Below, piece by piece: positions 1 through 7,413 of a stretch of 64,000 bases of DNA. Numbering within the stretch: position 1 is the first letter of the stretch; the number at the start of each line of letters is the position of its first letter. The DNA comes from Candidatus Cloacimonadota bacterium. Its GTDB lineage: Bacteria > Cloacimonadota > Cloacimonadia > Cloacimonadales > JAIOQZ01. Position numbers and translations under genes: made by a program. The notes under the pieces were generated by a model. It did not search any database, was not told where the DNA came from, and worked only from the letters and a program-made list of their open reading frames with translations. The stretch spans positions 1 to 64,000 of the forward strand of contig JAIOQZ010000059.1 of the NCBI GenBank assembly GCA_021108395.1, read 5' to 3'.

Positions 1-450
1 GAGCTCATCGTCATCGTCGCGGCGAAGCGCTACGGCGTTCTGGTGACCGCGCTGGTTGCCGGTGGCGGGCTGTTCGTCGGCAGCGTGACCGTGTTCTATA
101 TCGGCTGGTACATCAAGGAGCGGTTTGCGCGGTTCTTCTCACGGAAGAAGCTGGCGGCGGTGCAGGAGCGGCTCAAGCGCCACGAAAACCTGCTGCTGCT
201 CATCCGCATACTGCCCTACAACCCCGCCGACATCATCGCCTATGCGGCAGGCATTCTCAAGGTGAGGCCTCGCAAGTTCGTGCTGCTGGCGCTGGCGACG
301 TCGTTTGTGCGCACAGCGGCGCTGGCCTGGATGGGCGCCCACCTCGACAACTGGCAGCAGGCGGCGCGCTGGGCCAGCGTTCTATTGCTTTCGGCAGCGG
401 CCAGCTATGTGCTGGTGTTCTGGAGGAGGAAGCAGGGGCAGGGGGAATGA
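1..450 (+). CDS. VTT-domain (DedA/TVP38 family) membrane protein, 5' end missing
   Basis: The frame is open from base 1 (ELIVIVAAKRYGVL precedes an internal GTG at 43), so the gene starts upstream of the window; 149 residues are visible. It shows two hydrophobic stretches around a basic segment, then the sequence YNPADIIAYAAGILKVR, which matches the conserved P-x-D-x-x-x-Y-x-A-G core of VTT/SNARE-associated proteins, and a final membrane helix followed by a basic tail. Members of this family are integral inner-membrane proteins implicated in lipid scrambling and undecaprenyl-phosphate recycling; the substrate cannot be told from this fragment. The nearest downstream gene has a very different base composition, so they are unlikely to be functionally linked. 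Family call is fairly secure, specific role is not. Confidence 0.7.
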   Translation, partial: ELIVIVAAKRYGVLVTALVAGGGLFVGSVTVFYIGWYIKERFARFFSRKKLAAVQERLKRHENLLLLIRILPYNPADIIAYAAGILKVRPRKFVLLALATSFVRTAALAWMGAHLDNWQQAARWASVLLLSAAASYVLVFWRRKQGQGE

Positions 451-474
451 TGGATTTAATTACCCCATCCCCGG

Positions 475-549
475 CCCTTCCCCTGCATAGGGGAAGGGAG
501 TTAACCAGCTTGGCGGCAGTTTCTTACCCTCTCCTATGCAGGAGAGGGT
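475..549. repeat. Two short perfect hairpins, dispersed-repeat type
   Basis: The gap between the VTT gene and the SIR2-like gene holds two perfect 10-bp stems with 4-base loops: CCCTTCCCCT/AGGGGAAGGG (475-484 with 489-498, loop GCAT) and ACCCTCTCCT/AGGAGAGGGT (526-535 with 540-549, loop ATGC). The first lies in a longer motif starting CCCCATCCCCGGCC that recurs in inverted form near 10913-10957. They look like members of a dispersed repeat family rather than terminators, because no T-run follows either stem. The rest of the gap up to 694 contains no convincing gene. Confidence 0.6.
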
Positions 550-694
550 CGGCGAAGGTGAACCGTTCGCGAAGCGCGGTTCTACCTCTTTTCAGCTCCG
601 ACGGGGTGAGGTGTCTTCGGGAAGCCACGAAGCGGCAGGATGAGGTGTTTCAGGTGGGTAGATTTCACTAAGCTGTAAAAGGAGATTAGAAACC

Positions 695-1795
695 ATGAAA
701 ACTGCTTACATTCTGGGTGCAGGTTTTTCTCGCGCCGCTGGCTTTCCCCTGATGAATGACTTTTTCTTTCAAGCGAGAAACCTGTATGCACGCGGTGGAT
801 TATCAACAGAAGACGAAAAAGCGTTTGAGCAGGTTTTTAGTTTTGTAAACAATTATTCAAAAGCAAAGAATTATCTCTCATTTGACCTTTTCAACATGGA
901 AGATTTGTTCTCAATAATCGAAATGAGAAAACTTATTGAGAATAAAGATGGAACAAATATTGAAGATGAATATTTAAGAGTGCTAAGATGTGTATTTGAA
1001 AATCAATTAACATCTATGTCAGGAGGATATGTATTAAAACACCTTAGTGAATTCAAACGAAATCATAATAATGTACATAATTTACGCGATGCTTTGATGA
1101 TGAATCGATCAAGCGACCAATTCACAGTATGGGACAATTACCTGAGATTTATAAAGGAAATATTTAAAATACAATATTTCCCAGGGGCAGGTTTGTTTGA
1201 TATCAACAGCAAGGAACAGCCAAGCTCAATTATTTCTCTGAATTATGATCTACTTGTGGAGCGTGTTATCGCACTATTCCTTGTGTATAATGCAATTGAA
1301 GGGAAACCTAGCGATATATCTGTAAATTATGGCATTAATGATGAATTTCTGCATAAAATTACTGATGATTCTCTGTTGTATAAGTTGCAATTCAGCACTA
1401 ATGCAGGAATCAAGATTTCAAAACTACACGGCTCATTAAATTTCAAAATGAGTCCTGAAAGTTCCCGTGAAAAGCCCTTATTAGTGCCCCCAACTTGGAA
1501 CAAGCAGGTTCATCCGCATTTTGTGGGCATATGGCAACAAGCGACAGAATGCGTCAGAGAATGCGAGAAACTGGTTTTTATTGGATTCTCGTTCCCAATT
1601 ACTGACCAGTATTTTAAATATTGGCTTATAAACGCGCTTGTAGAGAATGAATCACTTAAATCTGTAGAGGTCGTCTGTCCAGATGATTCTGGTGATACTG
1701 AAAAGAGGTATCGTGCTTTCTTTGATCAACACTTTTCTGCTAAAGTCTTTACATATTTCAATATGACTTTCAAGGATTGGATGGGTCGAAGATAA
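695..1795 (+). CDS. SIR2-like NAD-binding protein, probable defence gene
   Basis: A 366-residue protein with the sirtuin-like nucleotide-binding start (GAGFS, residues 8-12), an S-L-N-Y-D motif (N183, D185) and K-L-H-G-S (H245), the three landmarks of SIR2-like domains that hydrolyse NAD+. A late segment (LVFIGFSFP) resembles the end of the Rossmann fold. There is no second domain, so it is a single-domain member. Related SIR2-like proteins act in anti-phage systems by depleting NAD+ on infection; here that role is inferred. The gene has a good ribosome site (AAGGAG, 10 bases before ATG) and is visibly AT-rich between GC-rich neighbours, a sign of horizontal gain. Its stop overlaps the next start (TAATG), so the nudix gene may be translationally coupled to it. 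Confidence 0.75.
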   Translation: MKTAYILGAGFSRAAGFPLMNDFFFQARNLYARGGLSTEDEKAFEQVFSFVNNYSKAKNYLSFDLFNMEDLFSIIEMRKLIENKDGTNIEDEYLRVLRCVFENQLTSMSGGYVLKHLSEFKRNHNNVHNLRDALMMNRSSDQFTVWDNYLRFIKEIFKIQYFPGAGLFDINSKEQPSSIISLNYDLLVERVIALFLVYNAIEGKPSDISVNYGINDEFLHKITDDSLLYKLQFSTNAGIKISKLHGSLNFKMSPESSREKPLLVPPTWNKQVHPHFVGIWQQATECVRECEKLVFIGFSFPITDQYFKYWLINALVENESLKSVEVVCPDDSGDTEKRYRAFFDQHFSAKVFTYFNMTFKDWMGRR

Positions 1796-2556
1796 TGCCT
1801 ATCGACTTCTCCCTCCTCCACACCGGCCCGTTTGCGCCGGAGCAGATACGCCTGTGCTTGGCACCTGGCCTGCGCATCTACCCGTCGGCCATCACGCGTC
1901 TCATCGAGGCGGCGTGGGAAGCGGCGCGACGGCAGTCTGGCATCAAGCTGTGGGACGGCCCGGCGTACAGCCTGCTGGGCAGTCGCGTGGAGAACGGCGC
2001 TCTGCTCTGCCAGGTGCAACAGACCACCTACAAAGCTTTCTTTGGCGCCAACGTCTGTCACTGTGACGACATCGAGGACAAAAGCCTGTTGGCCAACAGC
2101 CTCGCTTGCTGCTGCGTGTGTGAAACGACCGATGACCATGTGCTGCTGGGTCTGCGCAGCCAGTCGGTGGCCGAGGATAGGGGTATCTGGCACATTCCCG
2201 GCGGCAACCTCGACGACATCGCCGCCGGTGACGCCGCGCCGTTCGAGCAGGTTCGGCGCGAGGTCGAGGAGGAGGCGCACGTTTCCGCCGAACACATCGC
2301 TGCGCTAACCTGTCTGGGCATGGGGCGCAGCCTGCGCACCTGGAAGCCGGAGTTTCTCTTTCACGCTCGGCTCACACTGAATGCGGAGCAACTGCGCACC
2401 CGACTCGCCCACGCACAGGACGCCGGCGAGCACACCGAGTGGCGGCTGGTTCCGTCGTCCGGCGTTGCCGGCTTCACCGACACGCACACCGTTTCGCCCA
2501 TCGGACTGGCCGCGCTGGCGCTGTGGCGACAATTGATTCACAGGGAGGAAGCATGA
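1795..2556 (+). CDS. Nudix hydrolase family protein
   Basis: A 253-residue protein with a Nudix fold centred on residues 134-165: HIPGGNLDD followed by VRREVEEEAHV. The REVEEEA helix supplies the metal-binding glutamates of the REUXEEXGU signature, but the usual final glycine is histidine and the spacing between the first glycine and the helix is longer than in the classic box, so this is a divergent member. The family cleaves nucleoside diphosphates linked to another group; substrate unknown. The start is ATG 1795 (MPIDFSLL), overlapping the SIR2 stop; an in-frame ATG at 1777 lies inside the SIR2 gene and is less likely. It overlaps the following kinase gene by ATGA, so the GC-rich genes from here to rarA probably form one operon. 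Confidence 0.75.
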   Translation: MPIDFSLLHTGPFAPEQIRLCLAPGLRIYPSAITRLIEAAWEAARRQSGIKLWDGPAYSLLGSRVENGALLCQVQQTTYKAFFGANVCHCDDIEDKSLLANSLACCCVCETTDDHVLLGLRSQSVAEDRGIWHIPGGNLDDIAAGDAAPFEQVRREVEEEAHVSAEHIAALTCLGMGRSLRTWKPEFLFHARLTLNAEQLRTRLAHAQDAGEHTEWRLVPSSGVAGFTDTHTVSPIGLAALALWRQLIHREEA

Positions 2557-3464
2557 GCAAGGATCGCTGGCTGTTTATCGTCAACCCGGTGGCGGGGCGA
2601 GGCCGAGCGGCACACGAACTGCCTCGGATCGAGCATCTGCTGCGCAGCTACAAGCTGCCTGCCAAGATATTGCTGACCCGCAACAGCGGACATGCCACAG
2701 CGATTGCTGGTGAGCGCATGTTGCAGGGCTTCGAGAAGATATGCGTGGTCGGTGGCGACGGCACCCTGCACGAGGTGGTCAACGGCGTCATGGATTCGGG
2801 CAGAGCACGACGGGCGCGGCTTGCCATTCTGCCGCTGGGCGGCGGCAACGACTTCGCCCGCGGACTGGGCATCCCCCGCGACTGGCCACAGGCTCTCAAC
2901 CTGATTTTGCAGGGCGATGTGCGCACCGTCGATGTGGGGCGCATAGAGGATACCTGGTTCATCAACGCTCTGGGCATCGGGCTGGACGCCCGCGTTGCCT
3001 GGCACGCCCAGCGCATTGCGCGGCTCAACGGATTGCCCCGCTATCTCGCCGCGGCGCTCAAGGCGTTGGCCGAGCGCCCTCGTTTCGCCTTCGACGTCAA
3101 GCTTGACGACCAGCTTTTTCGGGGGCGGTTTCTGTTGGCCACAGTGGGCATGAGCCGATACTGCGGCGGCGGCTTTCAGCTCACCCCCGATGCCCGTCCC
3201 GACGACGGTCTCTTCGATCTCTGCTTCGTGGACGCCATGCCGTTGTTGAAAACGCTGTTTCTACTGCCGTTGGCCATACGTGGTCGCCACACAGGGCGCA
3301 AAGAGGTGCGCATCATGCGCAGCGCCCGCGTCGAGGTGCGCTCGCGCCAGCCGCTGCCGGTATATATGGACGGCGAAATCCCCCGACTGCGCAACGCCTG
3401 TCATTTCAGCATCAAGCTGTACGCGGCGCAGTTGGCCTTCATCGCCCCGCCGGAGGCAGTATGA
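2553..3464 (+). CDS. Diacylglycerol kinase family lipid kinase (YegS/BmrU type)
   Basis: A 303-residue lipid kinase of the DAGK catalytic family. The N-terminal domain begins with IVNPVAGRGR, then carries the nucleotide-binding GGDGTLHEVVNG and LPLGGGNDFARGLGI; the C-terminal beta-sandwich ends with the YMDGE motif. It would phosphorylate diacylglycerol or a related lipid such as a sphingoid base at the inner membrane; which lipid cannot be decided from sequence. The start at 2553 is fixed by the ATGA overlap with the nudix stop and by a strong GGGAGGAAGC ribosome site; the frame stays open further upstream but that part is antisense-like to nothing and overlaps nudix. It overlaps rarA by ATGA. 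Length is normal for the family. Confidence 0.88.
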   Translation: MSKDRWLFIVNPVAGRGRAAHELPRIEHLLRSYKLPAKILLTRNSGHATAIAGERMLQGFEKICVVGGDGTLHEVVNGVMDSGRARRARLAILPLGGGNDFARGLGIPRDWPQALNLILQGDVRTVDVGRIEDTWFINALGIGLDARVAWHAQRIARLNGLPRYLAAALKALAERPRFAFDVKLDDQLFRGRFLLATVGMSRYCGGGFQLTPDARPDDGLFDLCFVDAMPLLKTLFLLPLAIRGRHTGRKEVRIMRSARVEVRSRQPLPVYMDGEIPRLRNACHFSIKLYAAQLAFIAPPEAV

Positions 3465-4780
3465 GCGAGCAGACAAAGCTGTTCGAGCCGCAGGGCAAGC
3501 CTACCAACATCCCGCTGGCCGAGCGCGTTCGCCCTCAAAGCCTCGACGACATCGTGGGGCAAGAGAAGCTGTTGGCCGACGGCTCGGTGTTGCACCGCAT
3601 GTTCGATAGCGGCCGTTGGAGCTCGATGATCCTTTGGGGCCCGCCCGGCAGCGGCAAGACCACCCTGGCGCGGCTCATCGAGAAAGTCGCCGACTTGCGG
3701 TTCATCGCCTTCAGCGCTGTGCTGGTCAGCATTAAAGACGTGCGCGCCGTGATGAAGGAAGCCGAGTACGAGCTGCACAGCCGCAACCGCGCCACCATCC
3801 TTTTCATCGACGAGATACACCGCTTCAACAAGTCGCAGCAGGACGCCTTTCTCCACTACGTCGAGTCCGGCGCCATCGTGTTGGTGGGGGCGACGACCGA
3901 GAATCCGTCGTTCGAGGTGATCCCCGCGCTGCTCAGCCGCTGCCATGTGCTCGTGCTCGAACGCCTCGCGGACGACGAGATTGAGCGCATCCTGTCACGG
4001 GCAATCGAGCGCGCCGGTATCGAGCGGGTCTTCGCTGACGGCGCGATGAGCTTTCTGGCCATGCAGAGCGGCGGCGACGCCCGCAAAGCTCTCAATAACC
4101 TCGAACTGCTGCTGGCAACCACGCAGGGCGATGTCACCGTCGAAGTGATAAAGGGCGCGCTCAACCGGCAGTCGCTGTTCTATGACAAGAAAGGCGAGGA
4201 GCATTACAACCTCATCTCGGCGCTGCACAAGAGCCTGCGCGGCAGCGACGCCCAGGCCGGGCTGTACTGGCTGGCGCGTATGCTCGAGTCGGGCGAAGAC
4301 CCGCTGTACATCGTTCGCCGCCTGATGCGCTTTGCCAGCGAGGACATCGGTCTGGCCGATCCGCAGGCGCTCACCCAGGCAGTGGCGGCGCAGCAGGCCG
4401 TACACTTTCTGGGGATGCCGGAGGCCAACATCGCCCTGGCGCAACTGGTGGTTTACCTGGCCACAGCGCCCAAGAGCAACGCGCTCTACACCGGCTACAA
4501 GCAGGCTGCCGACGACGCCAAACGCACCTCGCATCTGGGAGTGCCGCTGCACATCCGCAACGCGCCCACCAAGCTGATGAAGAAGCTCGACTACGGCAAG
4601 GACTACGCCTATGACCACGAATTCGACCAGCATTACCACTACCAGAAGCGCTTCCCCGACAAGATGAACGAGCAGGTCTATTACGAGCCCAGCCAGTTTG
4701 GTTTCGAGCGCGAGGTGCGCAAGCGGCTTGACTGGTGGGCAAAGCTGCGCCTGCAACAGGAAGAGGAGCTTGACAAATAG
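3461..4780 (+). CDS. rarA: Replication-associated recombination protein A (MgsA/RarA AAA+ ATPase)
   Basis: A 439-residue AAA+ clamp-loader-like ATPase that acts at stalled replication forks, opening DNA ends and working with SSB and RecQ/RecJ pathways. Seen: Walker A GPPGSGKTT, Walker B LFIDEIHRFNKSQQDAFL, the sensor region GATTENPSFEVIPALLSRC, and the C-terminal tetramerisation region containing NALYTGYKQAADDA and a PxHIRNAPTKLMKKLDYGK motif diagnostic of RarA/WRNIP1. Length is normal. Translation is coupled to the lipid kinase by an ATGA overlap, so it is the last gene of the nudix-kinase-rarA set. Confidence 0.95.
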   Translation: MSEQTKLFEPQGKPTNIPLAERVRPQSLDDIVGQEKLLADGSVLHRMFDSGRWSSMILWGPPGSGKTTLARLIEKVADLRFIAFSAVLVSIKDVRAVMKEAEYELHSRNRATILFIDEIHRFNKSQQDAFLHYVESGAIVLVGATTENPSFEVIPALLSRCHVLVLERLADDEIERILSRAIERAGIERVFADGAMSFLAMQSGGDARKALNNLELLLATTQGDVTVEVIKGALNRQSLFYDKKGEEHYNLISALHKSLRGSDAQAGLYWLARMLESGEDPLYIVRRLMRFASEDIGLADPQALTQAVAAQQAVHFLGMPEANIALAQLVVYLATAPKSNALYTGYKQAADDAKRTSHLGVPLHIRNAPTKLMKKLDYGKDYAYDHEFDQHYHYQKRFPDKMNEQVYYEPSQFGFEREVRKRLDWWAKLRLQQEEELDK

Positions 4781-4836
4781 GCTGGGTGAAAGCCTGCTTA
4801 GTTTCAAGAAGGCAACTGCTCAGTGATGGAGGAACC

Positions 4837-5643
4837 ATGAAGGGCTTAATCGTATGTTTGCTTGTATCTATTATGTTGCTCGCCGGTTGTGGGGATTCCA
4901 CGGGACCAGGCGATAATTATCCTCCCGTCGCAGGTATGGTTATCGTCCCCGCCGGGACATTCCAGATGGGGCGGGTAGATGTAAACTATGCTGAGCCAGT
5001 GCACACAGTAAACCTGGATGCATTCTATATCGGTGTTCATGAAGTAACTCAGAGCGAATATGAAGCAGTAATGAGTAGCAATCCTTCAGATTTTGATGGA
5101 TATAATAATCCAGTTGAGCAAGTAAGCTGGTATGATGCAATAGCGTACTGTAATCAACTGAGCATCATCGAAGAGCTTACCCCATGCTACATAATCGATG
5201 GCGATAACACGACATGTGACTTCAGCGCTAATGGCTACCGCCTGCCCACCGAAGCCGAGTGGGAGTATGCCGCCCGCGGGGCTACAAATACTCCAGATTA
5301 TCTCTATTCCGGTAGTGACACCTGCGGGGATGTCGCCTGGTATGAAGGTAACAATACGCCAAATGGGACAAAGGCAGTTGGTCAATTGCAGCCCAATGGC
5401 ATCGGCGCCTACGATATGAGCGGCAATGTGTATGAATGGTGTTGGGACTGGTGGGATAGTAACTATTACTCATCCTCCCCCCAGAACAATCCCACAGGCC
5501 CTGACACCGACTCGTACCGTGTGCTACGTGGCGGCGGCTGGAACGACACCGAGAGCCGCTGTCAAGTCGCTAATCGCTACTACGTCCCGCCGTTCTACAG
5601 CATCTCCGCTATCGGCTTCCGTCTGTGCAGGAGGGCGGAATAA
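4837..5643 (+). CDS. Lipoprotein with formylglycine-generating-enzyme (SUMF1) fold
   Basis: A 268-residue secreted protein. The start at 4837 follows a strong GGAGG and gives a lipoprotein signal peptide with lipobox LLAGC; an upstream in-frame start at 4786 would spoil it. From about residue 38 it has the FGE/SUMF1 fold: MVIVPAGTFQMG, FYIGVHEVTQSEYEAVM, NPVEQVSWYDAIAYCNQLS, the YRLPTEAEWEYAARG signature, NGIGAYDMSGNVYEW and a final VLRGGGWNDTES...IGFRLCRR. Bacterial members are mostly not sulfatase activators; many are surface or binding proteins. The oxidase cysteine pair cannot be assigned with confidence here, so I do not claim enzyme activity. It stands alone, with convergent genes downstream, and has a short intergenic gap to rarA. 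Confidence 0.85.
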   Translation: MKGLIVCLLVSIMLLAGCGDSTGPGDNYPPVAGMVIVPAGTFQMGRVDVNYAEPVHTVNLDAFYIGVHEVTQSEYEAVMSSNPSDFDGYNNPVEQVSWYDAIAYCNQLSIIEELTPCYIIDGDNTTCDFSANGYRLPTEAEWEYAARGATNTPDYLYSGSDTCGDVAWYEGNNTPNGTKAVGQLQPNGIGAYDMSGNVYEWCWDWWDSNYYSSSPQNNPTGPDTDSYRVLRGGGWNDTESRCQVANRYYVPPFYSISAIGFRLCRRAE

Positions 5644-5793
5644 GAATTTGTCTGAATCTGGATTTCCAGGATTGGGGAAATTTGCATGATTAAGTGACAA
5701 GATGGAGAGGCCTGGCCGTTCTTTCCTGTTTCTTATCCTAATCCTGCAAATATCTTCAATCCTGTAAATCCTGCTTCAGAATAAGAATTTCCC
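5642..5793. repeat. Long imperfect inverted repeat between convergent genes
   Basis: Nearly the whole 150-base gap between the FGE-fold gene and the deiminase gene is one imperfect palindrome. The left arm (5642-5710) contains TCTGAATCTGGATTTCCAGG then ATTTGCATGATTA; the right arm, read on the minus strand, gives TTCTGAAGCAGGATTTACAGG then ATTTGCAGGATTA in the same order. The arms meet at GGCCTGGCC near 5709-5717. It could act as a bidirectional terminator for the two convergent genes, or be a miniature mobile repeat of the GGATT-x-ACAGGATT type. Confidence 0.6.
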
Positions 5794-7413
5794 TTACTCT
5801 CTCACCGCCGTCACCCGGTAGTATCTTCGCTCCGCCGTTGCTGGCAGGCTCAGGCTGACCTCCGCTGTTTCGTCTTCCAAGTCCCAGTCTTCCGCACCCG
5901 CTGTGGCCGCCGATTCCACGCGATACGCTGTCGCGCTTGGAACAGCCTGCCAGCTCAGCGTCACCACGCCTCCGCTCACCACTATACGCGGCTGTTGCGG
6001 GGCATCGAGCGCGGTGAACGCCACCTCGAACGTGTGCGGGTCGCTGCCACCGGCCTGCGGATGCTGCGCCGCCCGCCCCGAGGCGTCTGCGGCGCGCAGC
6101 CAGTATTGCACCTCGCCCTCCTGCATCAGCGCAGGCAGCCAGGCGGCAAGGGTGTCGCCGACGGCGGGTGTCAGCGGCAGCGCACACCACACGGTATCCG
6201 GCGCTACGCGCCAGTGGAGGAGAAGCGAGTCGGCCACGAGCGCGCCGCCGCTGTGAGCGCGCACTACGGCGTACACCAGCAGTGAATCCTGCGCCGACTG
6301 CGTGCCGTGCAGCGGCAGGTGACGCAGCTCGATCATGCGTTTGTCGGGCAGTTCGTGCACGCGACAGTGCAGGGCGTCTGTGTTCAGCCAGTTGGCGTAG
6401 CTCACCCCGATGACTTCGTAGCCGGGCATGGCGGATTCATAAACGGCCAGCGCGGCGGCGTCGAGGCTGTGGCCGGTTTGCGGAACGAACACCTTGCGGT
6501 TGAGAATGAGGCTGTTGGTGTAGGGCGTGTATGGCCAGTCGCCCGGCGTATCGACGCGAATCACCTCGTAAGGCTCGCCCCAGGCGCAGATGACCCCTGC
6601 GAAGTAAGCGGCCAACGCTTCGAAATCGCTGTAACGCTGGTCGTTGGGCGGTACCTGCCCGATGAGTATTTTGTCGGGCGACAGGAACTTGCCCCAGCAG
6701 TCGATGTGCTCAATGTATTCGCCCAGAGGGTCGGGTAGCACATGGTAGGTGGTCGAGCCGGTGTAGTTGCCCACAAGCGCGTCAATCTGCGTGTGGCTCA
6801 GGCCGGGGTTCTCCGTCCACACAAGCTGAGTGCCGGCGGCGGCGGCGTGACCGTCGGTTATCCAGTTGCCCCCTGTGTGCACCAGGCTCATGCCATAATA
6901 TGGCAGGCTGTCCCAGGCGGCGTAGGCCGAGGGGATGGCGTCGTCGAGCGGGCGCGGGCGGTTGTAGATGAAATCGACCACCGCCAGGCTGTCTCCCATG
7001 ATGAAGAAAGGGCCGTAGTCGCGTGTCCACTTGCTGTTGGTGGCGGCGACAAGGAAGCTGCAATTGGCCAGGTTCACGCCGTGGCTGGCATAGGCGGCTT
7101 CGGCCCCGGCTTGCTGACTTGCGCCAGACACGAGCGTCACCAGTTCGTCGTTCTCGGCCAGTTCCACCGCCAGCGACCAGGGGATGCCCAGCCCGTTATG
7201 CCAGCGCACCAGCGAGCCGCGCATCGGTTCCCATTCGGCCACTGGGCGCACCGGTTCCGAGGGTGGATCGGTGGGGGAGAAGTCGCGTCCGAGGGGCAAG
7301 CGTTCTTCGCCGGGGGCAAAGCCCTGCGGCAGGTCGTGCGGGTCGATGGTCTGCGCTCCCAGCGAGGCCGCCAGCCACAGCAGAAGAACGATGGCGAATC
7401 GGCGCAGTGTCAT
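5794..7413 (-). CDS. Secreted peptidylarginine deiminase, PPAD-like
   Basis: A 539-residue protein with a signal peptide (MTLRRFAIVLLLWLAASLGA) and a Porphyromonas-type peptidylarginine deiminase domain (about 45-370), then Ig/Fn3-like domains to the end (final Fn3 from about 475). Catalytic residues are all present: WTRDYGP (D132), YIEHID (H236, D238) and ALHCRVHELPD (C350). Residues 151-154 read N-R-P-R and position 233 is Tyr; from memory of the P. gingivalis PPAD work, R152, R154 and Y233 hold the substrate's C-terminal carboxylate, so an exo-type activity on C-terminal arginines, making citrulline and ammonia, is predicted. Agmatine deiminase is the alternative in the family, but that enzyme is cytosolic and lacks the signal peptide and this arginine pair. 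The start overlaps the stop of the upstream Arg-protease gene by ATGA, so the two are translated together. Confidence 0.88.
   Translation of the reverse strand: MTLRRFAIVLLLWLAASLGAQTIDPHDLPQGFAPGEERLPLGRDFSPTDPPSEPVRPVAEWEPMRGSLVRWHNGLGIPWSLAVELAENDELVTLVSGASQQAGAEAAYASHGVNLANCSFLVAATNSKWTRDYGPFFIMGDSLAVVDFIYNRPRPLDDAIPSAYAAWDSLPYYGMSLVHTGGNWITDGHAAAAGTQLVWTENPGLSHTQIDALVGNYTGSTTYHVLPDPLGEYIEHIDCWGKFLSPDKILIGQVPPNDQRYSDFEALAAYFAGVICAWGEPYEVIRVDTPGDWPYTPYTNSLILNRKVFVPQTGHSLDAAALAVYESAMPGYEVIGVSYANWLNTDALHCRVHELPDKRMIELRHLPLHGTQSAQDSLLVYAVVRAHSGGALVADSLLLHWRVAPDTVWCALPLTPAVGDTLAAWLPALMQEGEVQYWLRAADASGRAAQHPQAGGSDPHTFEVAFTALDAPQQPRIVVSGGVVTLSWQAVPSATAYRVESAATAGAEDWDLEDETAEVSLSLPATAERRYYRVTAVRE

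Noticed and set aside
139-342. Minus-strand frame inside the VTT-type gene, like many long frames antisense to real genes
   Set aside because: GC-rich coding DNA opens long shadow frames; this one has low-complexity Arg/Gln-rich sequence, no ribosome site and overlaps a gene with clear family motifs.
695-2556. SIR2-like plus nudix as a two-gene defence system
   Set aside because: The nudix gene has the base composition and overlaps of the native rarA operon, so adjacency alone is weak evidence; kept only as a note.
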